Shown: piece after piece, positions 56,951-64,000 of the stretch
Numbering within the stretch: the first letter of the stretch is position 1
Layout: each line of letters begins with the position of its first letter
From: Sulfitobacter sp. HGT1
Lineage (GTDB): Bacteria > Pseudomonadota > Alphaproteobacteria > Rhodobacterales > Rhodobacteraceae
NCBI RefSeq assembly: GCF_013282155.1
Contig: NZ_BLWI01000001.1
Location: forward strand, 248,001-312,000
DNA length: 64,000 nt
Direction: 5' to 3'
Program-made: the position numbers and the translations under genes
The notes under the pieces: model-generated
Seen by the model: only the letters and a program-made list of their open reading frames with translations
Told to the model about the DNA's origin: nothing
The model's database searches: none

Positions 56951-57889
56951 ATGGCAGACACCAGTACAACAACTTCTGGCGACTACGAGGCACAACTGGG
57001 CGATTACTTCGCGCTGTTGAAGCCGCGCGTCATGCAGTTGGTCGTTTTCACAGCGCTGGTTGGCATGTTGGCCGCACCTGTTTCTGTACATCCGGTCGTC
57101 GCTTTCGCGTCGATCCTGTTTGTTGCGATTGGCGCGGGCGCGTCGGGGGCATTGAACATGTGGTGGGATGCCGACATCGACGCCATCATGCGCCGCACAG
57201 CAGGCCGCCCGATCCCTTCGGGCCGCGTTCAACCGGGCGAAGCTTTGGCCATTGGCGTTGCGCTGTCCGGTTTGTCCGTGATGATGCTGGGGCTGGCCGC
57301 GAATTTGCTGGCAGCCGGTATGCTGCTTTTCACAATCCTGTTTTACGCCGTTTTCTACAGCATGTGGCTAAAACGTGCGACGCCGCAGAACATTGTTATC
57401 GGCGGTGCCGCCGGTGCGTTCCCGCCTGTCATCGGCTGGATTATCGCCACGGGCAGTTTCTCTGTCGAAGCATGGTTGATGTTCGCGCTGATCTTTATGT
57501 GGACGCCACCGCATTTCTGGGCGCTGGCGCTGTTCATGCGCAACGATTATGACGATGCAAAGGTGCCGATGTTGACCGTGACCCACGGTCGCCCCTCCAC
57601 CCGCCGTCATATCCTTGCCTATACCGTTTTGCTGGTGATCCTTGCGATTGGCACCGGTTTCACTTCGATCGGTGGGCCGATCTATCTGGCGACAGCAGTG
57701 GTGTTGAACGCCCTGTTCCTGATCGGCGCTGTGCGAATCTGGAAGCGTAACGAAGACGACAGCGAAGCCGACAATTTCCTGGTGGAGCGCAAGTTCTTCC
57801 GGCTGTCGCTTTGGTATCTGTTCCTGCACTTCGGTGCGATTCTGGCCGAGGCGACCTTGCGTCCCTACGGCTTTGGAGGGTGGTCATGA
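56951..57889 (+). CDS. ctaB: Protoheme IX farnesyltransferase (heme O synthase)
   Basis: A 312-residue integral membrane UbiA-type prenyltransferase making heme O for the aa3 oxidase. It has about nine hydrophobic helices, the Asp-rich [15 protein letters not shown] near 65-79, and [15 protein letters not shown] near 196-210. No clear ribosome site is present, and ATG 56939 is a possible alternative start. The stop overlaps the next start (ATGA). Confidence 0.93.
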   Translation: MADTSTTTSGDYEAQLGDYFALLKPRVMQLVVFTALVGMLAAPVSVHPVVAFASILFVAIGAGASGALNMWWDADIDAIMRRTAGRPIPSGRVQPGEALAIGVALSGLSVMMLGLAANLLAAGMLLFTILFYAVFYSMWLKRATPQNIVIGGAAGAFPPVIGWIIATGSFSVEAWLMFALIFMWTPPHFWALALFMRNDYDDAKVPMLTVTHGRPSTRRHILAYTVLLVILAIGTGFTSIGGPIYLATAVVLNALFLIGAVRIWKRNEDDSEADNFLVERKFFRLSLWYLFLHFGAILAEATLRPYGFGGWS

Positions 57890-58062
57890 GCATTCGAGTT
57901 GAACACGAGCTTCACACACGGCGCCGTGGCCGTAATCTGGGTATCGGTCTGATGCTGGGGGCATTCGTGCTTTTGGTCATGGTGCTGACCTTTGTGAAGA
58001 TTACCAACATCGATTTCAACAACCTCCCCGGTGGCGCGATCCAGACGCAGGAGAGCAAGTAA
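57886..58062 (+). CDS. Small CoxF-like membrane protein
   Basis: A 58-residue single-pass protein ([17 protein letters not shown], then a helix at about 19-38, then a short tail). It is coupled at both ends: ATGA overlap with ctaB, and a stop sharing one base with the ctaG start (TAATG). Small proteins here are called CoxF in some annotations and are presumed oxidase assembly factors. The short length hides it from some gene finders. Confidence 0.85.
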   Translation: MSIRVEHELHTRRRGRNLGIGLMLGAFVLLVMVLTFVKITNIDFNNLPGGAIQTQESK

Positions 58063-58637
58063 TGGCAATGTCCGGTCCGGCAAAAACGGTGGCGCAAACC
58101 GTGTCAGTCGTGGTGCTGATGGGCGGGCTTGCTTGGGCCTCCGTGCCTTTTTACAACTGGTTTTGTCAGGTCACCGGATTTGGCGGCACGCCTGGCCAGG
58201 TCAGCGCAAACGCCGGCGATATCCTGGATCAGACGATCAAGGTGCGTTTTGATGGCAGCCTGAATCAGGGCATGGCGTGGGAATTCAAGCCGGTCGTGAC
58301 TGAAATGGAACTGCGCATCGGCGAGACGGGGCTTGCTTTCTATGAAGCATACAACCCCACGGACAAGCCGATTGCCGGTCAGGCGTCTTATAATGTGACG
58401 CCCTATGCCGCTGGCCCGTTCTTTGAGAAAATCGAATGTTTCTGCTTTACTGAGCAGGTGCTTGCCCCCGGCGAGCGTGTTCAGATGCCGGTCAGCTTCT
58501 TTGTTGATCCGGAAATCGTCAAAGACGTTGATGGCAAGTATGTACATACCATCACACTATCTTATACCTTCTATGAAATTGATCTGCCCGAGGGCTATGC
58601 CGCCCTTGATCAGGACAGCCAGACAAACCTGAATTAA
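58062..58637 (+). CDS. ctaG: Cytochrome c oxidase assembly protein CtaG (Cox11)
   Basis: A 191-residue Cox11-type copper chaperone that delivers Cu to the CuB site of subunit I. One N-terminal helix is near 10-30 and leads to [15 protein letters not shown]. The copper-binding IECFCFTEQ motif is near 122-130, with the PVSFFVDPE segment near 142. Coupled to the small upstream gene through TAATG, it precedes ctaE by 22 bp. Confidence 0.95.
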   Translation: MAMSGPAKTVAQTVSVVVLMGGLAWASVPFYNWFCQVTGFGGTPGQVSANAGDILDQTIKVRFDGSLNQGMAWEFKPVVTEMELRIGETGLAFYEAYNPTDKPIAGQASYNVTPYAAGPFFEKIECFCFTEQVLAPGERVQMPVSFFVDPEIVKDVDGKYVHTITLSYTFYEIDLPEGYAALDQDSQTNLN

Positions 58638-58659
58638 GAAAAAGGTGAGGGACGCCACC

Positions 58660-59463
58660 ATGGCCCATGAAAAGAACCACGATTACCACATTCTAGCGCC
58701 CTCCACATGGCCGCTGCTCAGCTCCTTGGCTGGCTGTGCCATGCTGGTTGGCATCATCCTGTGGATGCATGATATCACGCCATTCTTGTTCTTCGCGGGC
58801 TTGGCCGGCGTTTTGTACTGCATGTTTGGCTGGTGGTCCGAAGTTGTCGCGGAAAGCAAGATCGGCGATCACACCAAGGTTGTCCGGATCGGCCTGCGCT
58901 ATGGCTTTATCCTGTTCATCATGTCCGAGGTGATGTTCTTTGTTGCTTGGTTCTGGACCTTCTTCAAAGAAGCGCTGTACCCGATGGATGCCTTCCCCGG
59001 CTCCACCTATGTTCAGCCAGACATCATCCCTGTCGACGCCTTTCACCTGCCGCTGATCAACACGTTGATTCTGCTGCTGTCGGGTTGTGCTGTCACATGG
59101 GCGCACCACGCTTTGGTACATGAAAACAACCGCAAGGACCTGATCTCGGGTCTGGCGATTGCCATTGGTCTGGGTGTGATGTTTACAGCGTTTCAAGCCT
59201 TTGAATATTACGAATTGATTGCCCATACCGGTTGGACATTCGGCGGCGATCTGTTCTTTTCCAGCTTCTTTATGGCAACGGGCTTTCACGGTTTCCACGT
59301 TCTGATCGGTACGATCTTTCTGACGGTATGCCTTATCCGCGCGATCAGAGGCGACTTTACCCCAGAACAGCACGTCGGTTTCGAAGCGGCGGCATGGTAC
59401 TGGCACTTTGTTGACGTGGTATGGCTGTTTTTGTTCTTCGCCGTCTACATGTGGGGCATCTAA
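58660..59463 (+). CDS. ctaE: Cytochrome c oxidase subunit III
   Basis: A 267-residue polytopic subunit with about seven membrane helices, which stabilises proton uptake in subunit I. Diagnostic segments are [15 protein letters not shown] near 93 and [19 protein letters not shown] near 243. I start at ATG 58660 ([10 protein letters not shown]), with AGGTGAGGGA upstream. The helical end of the protein is at the stop near 59463. Confidence 0.95.
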   Translation: MAHEKNHDYHILAPSTWPLLSSLAGCAMLVGIILWMHDITPFLFFAGLAGVLYCMFGWWSEVVAESKIGDHTKVVRIGLRYGFILFIMSEVMFFVAWFWTFFKEALYPMDAFPGSTYVQPDIIPVDAFHLPLINTLILLLSGCAVTWAHHALVHENNRKDLISGLAIAIGLGVMFTAFQAFEYYELIAHTGWTFGGDLFFSSFFMATGFHGFHVLIGTIFLTVCLIRAIRGDFTPEQHVGFEAAAWYWHFVDVVWLFLFFAVYMWGI

Positions 59464-59580
59464 GCTTCCCACCTGCTTGCAAACCTGCACGCAATCACTA
59501 AAAGCAACGGGCGCGCTAGGGGAACCTTGCGCGCCTTTGCCTTGAAGTTACCTCGTTGTAACCAACCTCAAGAGAGCCTT

Positions 59581-60261
59581 ATGCGCCGCACGCTATTCCT
59601 GCTGATTATCGGCCTTGGGGGGGCTGCAATCCTGATCTCGCTCGGGGTCTGGCAGGTTCAACGGCTTGCTTGGAAACAAGCGATCATCGCTGACATCAAT
59701 GCACGGATCATCGCAACACCCGTCGCTTTGCCCGACACTGTCGATCCGCAATCTGATGCGTATCTGCCGGTTGTTGCTGACGGTGTCATCGGGGATGGCG
59801 AAATTCACGTGCTGGTTTCGCAAAAGGACGTAGGGGCCGGTTACCGCATTATCGCCCCGTTCGATTTGCAGGACGGCCGCCAGATCATGGTCGACCGCGG
59901 TTTTGCCCTTGCCGATACCAAAGACACCGACCGCGCCATTGGTCCGGCGACCATCATCGGCAATTTGCAATGGCCCCAGGAAACCGACGGCTATACGCCC
60001 GCACCCGATATGAACGCCAATATCTGGTTCGCCCGCGATGTCGATGCAATGGCCCGTGCCTTGCAGACCCTTCCGATTCTGCTGGTGGCGCGGACCAGTT
60101 CACCTGATGACCCTAATGTGAGCGCCTTGCCTGTGGATACTGCTCGTATCCCGAATGACCATCTGCAATACGCCATCACCTGGTTTTCTCTTGCCGCCAT
60201 CTGGCTCGGCATGAGCCTCTTTTTCCTGCGCCGCCGCGGCGCGTCCAAAGCCGAAAGCTGA
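59581..60261 (+). CDS. SURF1 family oxidase assembly protein
   Basis: A 226-residue protein with one helix at each end (about 3-25 and 200-220), as in SURF1, which assists heme a insertion. Between the helices lies a periplasmic domain with VSQKDVGAGYRIIAPF and MVDRGFA motifs. It starts 117 bp after ctaE, beyond a GC hairpin (GGGCGCGC...GCGCGCC), and a thrC follows 7 bp later. Confidence 0.9.
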   Translation: MRRTLFLLIIGLGGAAILISLGVWQVQRLAWKQAIIADINARIIATPVALPDTVDPQSDAYLPVVADGVIGDGEIHVLVSQKDVGAGYRIIAPFDLQDGRQIMVDRGFALADTKDTDRAIGPATIIGNLQWPQETDGYTPAPDMNANIWFARDVDAMARALQTLPILLVARTSSPDDPNVSALPVDTARIPNDHLQYAITWFSLAAIWLGMSLFFLRRRGASKAES

Positions 60262-60268
60262 CCTTCTT

Positions 60269-61657
60269 ATGCGTTATGTCTCTACTCGTGGATCTGCCCC
60301 CGTTCTGAATTTCGAAGAAGCGTTGCTGACAGGGCTTGCCCGTGACGGCGGGCTGTATGTGCCTGAAACCATCCCGACCCTGTCGCGCGAAGACCTGGCC
60401 GAGATGGCAACGATGTCCTACGAGGACGTTGCATTCAAAGTCATGCGCCCCTTTATCGGCGACACGTTCACAGATGCCGAATTCAAGCAGTTGATCGCCA
60501 ATGCCTATGCAGGGTTTAATCACACGGTGCGCGCGCCATTGGTGCAGCTGGATCAGGGGCATTTCCTGCTTGAGCTGTTCCACGGCCCGACCCTTGCGTT
60601 CAAAGATTTCGCGATGCAATTGATCGGCCAGATGTTTCAGGCCGTGTTGTCGCGCAAGGGCGACCGCGTGACCATCGTCGGCGCGACCTCTGGCGATACA
60701 GGGTCCGCCGCGATCGAGGCATTTCGGGGCTTGGACAATGTCGATGTGTTCATCTTGTACCCGCATGGCCGCGTGTCCGACGTGCAGCGCCGCCAGATGA
60801 CCACCCCATCCGAAAGCAACGTGCACGCCTTGGCGCTGGACGGTGATTTCGACGATTGTCAGGCCCGCCTCAAGGATATGTTCAACGACCACGAATTCCG
60901 CGATGGCGTGAAACTGGCCGGAGTGAACAGCATCAACTGGGGCCGCGTTTTGGCGCAGGTCGTCTATTACTTTACCGCCGGTCTGGCGATGGGCGCGCTG
61001 GACCGCAAGGTCAGCTTTACCGTACCAACCGGCAACTTCGGCGATATCTTTGCAGGCTACATCGCCCGCGAGATGGGTCTGCCGATCGCCGACCTCGTGG
61101 TGGCGACAAACCAGAACGACATCCTGCACCGCTGCCTGACCACAGGTGGCTATCACAAGGGCGAGGTTCATCCGTCAATCAGCCCGTCGATGGATATTCA
61201 GGTCAGCTCCAACTTTGAACGTGCGTTGTATTTCGCCTATGGGCAGGACAGTGACGCGATCAACGGCTTGATGGATGATCTGGCCAAAGGTGGCTTTGAC
61301 GTGGGCGACAATGCCCTGCGCGATCTGAAAAACACCTACAAGTCCGGCCGTGTCTCGGAAGAGGAAACATCGGCCACGATCAAGGAATTTTACGCCAATA
61401 CAAACGAACTGCTGTGCCCGCATTCGGCCATCGGTGTCCGTGTGGCCCAAGCGCTGCGTGATCCGGCGACGCCGATGATCACATTGGCCACAGCGCATCC
61501 GGCAAAATTCCCCGATGCGGTCGAAGCCGCAACCGGTGTGCGCCCGCCATTGCCAGCCCATATGGCCGACCTGTTTGATCGCGAAGAACGCATGACCCGT
61601 GTGCCGAACGATCTGGCAGCCCTCAAAGACATGATCAAAGGGGGCATCAGCCAGTGA
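60269..61657 (+). CDS. thrC: Threonine synthase
   Basis: A 462-residue PLP enzyme converting O-phosphohomoserine to threonine. The PLP lysine lies in LAFKDFAMQ near residue 113, and the phosphate-binding GATSGDTGSAAIEA near 138-151. Length matches the longer threonine synthase class, with an N-terminal YVSTRG motif. The stop overlaps the next start (GTGA), coupling it to the M16 peptidase. Confidence 0.95.
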   Translation: MRYVSTRGSAPVLNFEEALLTGLARDGGLYVPETIPTLSREDLAEMATMSYEDVAFKVMRPFIGDTFTDAEFKQLIANAYAGFNHTVRAPLVQLDQGHFLLELFHGPTLAFKDFAMQLIGQMFQAVLSRKGDRVTIVGATSGDTGSAAIEAFRGLDNVDVFILYPHGRVSDVQRRQMTTPSESNVHALALDGDFDDCQARLKDMFNDHEFRDGVKLAGVNSINWGRVLAQVVYYFTAGLAMGALDRKVSFTVPTGNFGDIFAGYIAREMGLPIADLVVATNQNDILHRCLTTGGYHKGEVHPSISPSMDIQVSSNFERALYFAYGQDSDAINGLMDDLAKGGFDVGDNALRDLKNTYKSGRVSEEETSATIKEFYANTNELLCPHSAIGVRVAQALRDPATPMITLATAHPAKFPDAVEAATGVRPPLPAHMADLFDREERMTRVPNDLAALKDMIKGGISQ

Positions 61658-62916
61658 GCCTGCAGCAACATCGCCTGTCCAACGGGTTTCGCATTGTAAC
61701 CGAACACATGCCGGGTCTGGCTTCTGCCTCCATCGGGGTGTGGGTCACCGCAGGTGCGCGCCACGAGACACCCAATCAGAACGGCATCGCGCATTTCCTT
61801 GAGCATATGGCGTTCAAGGGGACAGCCAAACGCACATCGCTGCAAATTGCCGAAGCGATCGAAGACGTTGGCGGCTATATCAATGCCTATACCTCGCGCG
61901 AGGTGACGGCCTATTATGTGCGTGTGCTGGAAAACGACGTGGCCCTTGGGCTGGATGTGATCGCGGATATCCTGCGCAACCCTGTGCTGGATAAAAACGA
62001 GATCGAGGTCGAACGCGGCGTGATCCTGCAAGAGATCGGTCAGGCGCTTGATACACCGGATGATGTGATTTTTGACTGGTTGCAGGAAGAGGCGTATCCA
62101 AACCAGCCGCTGGGCCGCACCATTCTGGGCCCCCATGAACGCGTTTCCAACTTTACCCGCGAAGACCTGTCGGGCTTTATCGCGCAGCATTACGGCCCTG
62201 AACAGATGATCCTGTCAGCGGCAGGGGCGGTGGATCACGACGAAATCGTACGGCTGGCGGAAAAGCTGTTCGGTGACATGCCACAAAAGCCGTTGTTCGA
62301 TGTGGATGCGGCAAAATTTTCGGGGGGTGAAATCCGCCAGATCAAACCGCTTGAGCAAGCCCATTTCGCGCTTGGCTTTGAATCCCCCGGCTACCGCGCC
62401 GATGATATCTATGTCGCACAAATTTACGCCTCCGCGCTTGGGGGCGGTATGTCGAGCCGCCTGTTTCAGGAAATCCGCGAAAACCGCGGGCTGTGCTATA
62501 CGATCTTTGCTCAGGCGGGGGCCTATGCCGACACCGGCATGATGACGATCTATGCGGGCACCAGCGGCGAACAGCTGCCTGAACTGGCCGGCATCACCAT
62601 CGACGAGATGAAGCGCGCGGCATCTGACATGTCACCCGCCGAGGTCGCCCGCGCACGGGCGCAGATGAAAGCCGGATTGTTGATGGGGCTGGAAAGCCCG
62701 TCGAACCGTGCCGAACGGCTGGCGCGTCTTATCCAGATTTGGGACCGTATCCCGCCGCTGGAAGAAACGATCGCGCAGATTGATGCCGTGACCACAGGCG
62801 ATGTGCGCGATTTTGCCCAGACAATGGCGGCCACCGCACCGGCAGCCTTGGCCCTATATGGCCCGGTCGACGCCGCACCAACCCTCGAAGCCCTGCAAGA
62901 GCGTCGCGCCGCCTGA
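61654..62916 (+). CDS. M16 family zinc peptidase
   Basis: A 420-residue insulinase/mitochondrial-processing-peptidase-like protease. The inverted zinc motif HFLEH lies near 49-53 with the distal Glu near 127, followed by the inactive-like C-terminal half. The start is GTG at 61654, overlapping the thrC stop. The substrate is unknown; the M16 gene next to thrC is frequent in Rhodobacteraceae. A GNAT gene follows, its ATG sharing one base with the stop. Confidence 0.9.
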   Translation: MSLQQHRLSNGFRIVTEHMPGLASASIGVWVTAGARHETPNQNGIAHFLEHMAFKGTAKRTSLQIAEAIEDVGGYINAYTSREVTAYYVRVLENDVALGLDVIADILRNPVLDKNEIEVERGVILQEIGQALDTPDDVIFDWLQEEAYPNQPLGRTILGPHERVSNFTREDLSGFIAQHYGPEQMILSAAGAVDHDEIVRLAEKLFGDMPQKPLFDVDAAKFSGGEIRQIKPLEQAHFALGFESPGYRADDIYVAQIYASALGGGMSSRLFQEIRENRGLCYTIFAQAGAYADTGMMTIYAGTSGEQLPELAGITIDEMKRAASDMSPAEVARARAQMKAGLLMGLESPSNRAERLARLIQIWDRIPPLEETIAQIDAVTTGDVRDFAQTMAATAPAALALYGPVDAAPTLEALQERRAA

Positions 62917-63500
62917 TGATCCTGGTCAGACGGAAACTCGCAATCGAGACGGAGCGGCTCACCTTGCGCGCTCCGATCCATTCGGATTTCCGCGCCTGGG
63001 CCGCATTGCGCGCCGACAGCATCGACTACCTCAGGATGTGGGAACCCTCCTGGGCCAGCGATCATCTCTCGCGCAAGGCCTTCACTAATCGTGTCTATTG
63101 GGCGTCCCGCTCGGTTTCGGGGGGCACGGCGTTGCCGCTGTTCCTGATCCGGCGCAAAGACAATACGCTGATCGGGGCCATCACCCTTGATAACATCCGC
63201 AGAGGGCCGGCGCAGGCTGGAACGCTTGGCTATTGGACTGGCGAAAGCTTTGCCCGCCGTGGCTATATGCGCGAGGCGATCGAGGCGACAGTGCACCACG
63301 CGTTCACGCGGCTGGACCTAAGCCGGATCGAAGCGGCCTGCCTGCCGGAAAACGCCGCCTCTCGCGGGTTGTTGGAAAAGACCGGCTTCAAATACGAAGG
63401 CGTCGCGCAAAGCTATTTGCAGATCGACGGCCGCTGGCGCAATCACGTGCTTTATGCACAGCTGCGCAATGACAGACGTGGCAAAACAGCCGTTGGTTGA
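62916..63500 (+). CDS. GNAT acetyltransferase of the RimJ/RimL type
   Basis: A 194-residue acetyltransferase, related to enzymes acetylating ribosomal protein N-termini. The acetyl-CoA-binding region reads YWTGESFARRGYMREAI near 104-120, and ARGLL-like NAASRGLLEKTGF near 146-158. The start (TGATG) is coupled to the M16 peptidase stop. The acceptor is unknown; RimJ-like activity is possible. Confidence 0.88.
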   Translation: MILVRRKLAIETERLTLRAPIHSDFRAWAALRADSIDYLRMWEPSWASDHLSRKAFTNRVYWASRSVSGGTALPLFLIRRKDNTLIGAITLDNIRRGPAQAGTLGYWTGESFARRGYMREAIEATVHHAFTRLDLSRIEAACLPENAASRGLLEKTGFKYEGVAQSYLQIDGRWRNHVLYAQLRNDRRGKTAVG

Positions 63501-63533
63501 TTTCGGGCCCACCCCCGCAGAAACCTGATCGGC

Positions 63534-63558
63534 AAAAAGAAAGGGGGCCGAAGCCCCC
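63534..63558 (-). terminator. UUCG-loop terminator of gcrA
   Basis: On the minus strand GGGGGC-TTCG-GCCCCC is followed by TTTCTTTTT: a six-base-pair stem closed by the stable C(UUCG)G loop. It lies 27 bp after the gcrA stop. Confidence 0.88.
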
Positions 63559-63585
63559 TGATCTCAAACCGATGCGATACGATCT

Positions 63586-64000
63586 TTACCGACGACGATC
63601 GCGACGCGCGCTCATCGGTTGGAACGCGACACCAACATGCGCCTCGCAATAGGGCTTGCCTTGCTGCACGGGCAGACCGCAGAACCAGAAATCATCCGTA
63701 GCAGGGTCACCGACCGGCCATTTGCATGTGCGCTCTGTCAGATCCATCAGGCCGATCTTCTTCGACTTCTTCTCGATCTCGCTGACCTTTGCCAGGGCCT
63801 CGGGGCTGATTTCGTTCGCCGACGGTTGCGGGGGCAGGGGCTGACCCGCCGGAATGATCTTGGCACGTGCAGGCAGGTTCGGCCGGGGCGCGGGGGCGGC
63901 TTCGACTTCTTCCTCTTTCGGTTCGGCCTTCGGCTTGGCAGCAGCCTTTGCGGCGGGCTTTGGCTTTGCCTCTGCCTTAGGGGCAGCGGGGGCCGCGGCA
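63586..64000 (-). CDS. gcrA: GcrA cell-cycle regulator, C-terminal part (5' end cut by the window)
   Basis: An open minus-strand frame runs into the window edge and ends in TAA at 63586. The last 138 codons give an Ala/Pro/Lys-rich linker followed by the GcrA C-terminal domain: CKWPVGDPATDDFWFCGLP, then VQQGKPYCEAHVGVAFQPM and a basic ARRDRRR end. Three conserved Cys and a His are the likely metal ligands. GcrA is a sigma70-associated cell-cycle activator that responds to CcrM methylation at GANTC. The N-terminal DNA-binding domain is beyond the window. Confidence 0.92.
   Translation of the reverse strand, partial: AAAPAAPKAEAKPKPAAKAAAKPKAEPKEEEVEAAPAPRPNLPARAKIIPAGQPLPPQPSANEISPEALAKVSEIEKKSKKIGLMDLTERTCKWPVGDPATDDFWFCGLPVQQGKPYCEAHVGVAFQPMSARRDRRR

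Overview
The window is one 64 kb stretch of chromosome from an alphaproteobacterium, very probably a marine Rhodobacteraceae/Roseobacteraceae member. Evidence for this: the aa3 oxidase order ctaC-ctaB-small ORF-ctaG-ctaE, ruvCAB followed by ybgC-tolQRAB-pal-cpoB-tilS-ftsH, a Tad/Flp (Cpa) pilus locus, gcrA at the right edge, DUF484-xerC, and dispersed short intergenic repeats of a type I associate with this family. The genus cannot be fixed from sequence reading alone. I see no rRNA, tRNA, CRISPR array, prophage or insertion sequence; nearly everything is vertically inherited housekeeping DNA.

Layout. 0.3-12.3 kb: Tat-exported MsrB, HrpB helicase, MeaB GTPase, DUF484-XerC, a small transaldolase, PriA, an MFS carrier, PrmA and a small membrane protein. 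12.3-24.7 kb: DUF1127 protein, then a rightward run ruvC-ruvA-ruvB, a conserved unknown, ybgC, tolQRAB, pal, cpoB, tilS and ftsH. 24.8-30.0 kb: MOSC protein, the one-carbon pair fhs and folD, a DUF2306 membrane protein divergent from a membrane-bound LytTR regulator, and a PaaI thioesterase. 30.0-33.5 kb: ligase-associated repair genes pdeM and lhr, with an overlooked 54-codon ORF coupled to pdeM. 33.6-46.5 kb: a dehydrogenase, then a leftward Tad pilus cluster (Flp pilin, a second short Flp-like pilin, CpaB, secretin, OmpA lipoprotein, CpaE, TadA, TadB, TadC, TadD, TPR lipoprotein, CpaA, AAA+ ATPase). 46.9-55.8 kb: lytic transglycosylase, 3-oxoacid CoA-transferase, L,D-transpeptidase, topA, dprA and tldD. 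56-63.5 kb: cytochrome aa3 assembly genes, thrC, an M16 peptidase and an acetyltransferase. The window ends inside gcrA.

The most interesting signal is a 31/32-bp module found twice, upstream of dprA and upstream of the small ORF preceding pdeM. It holds a CtrA-like half-site (GTTAACC), differs at only 4 of 32 aligned positions, and lies exactly 35 bp from the start codon in both places. The pdeM copy sits between the arms of a perfect 26-bp inverted repeat whose downstream arm can alternatively pair, over 11 bp, with a segment just after the small ORF's start codon. Together these suggest a shared regulon linking DNA uptake/processing (DprA) with DNA repair (PdeM), with a possible two-state RNA switch at the pdeM copy. 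Other points: two short genes that are easy to miss (a second Flp-like pilin and the 54-codon ORF), structured intercistronic regions in the pilus operon, and an SOS-like box before ruvC.
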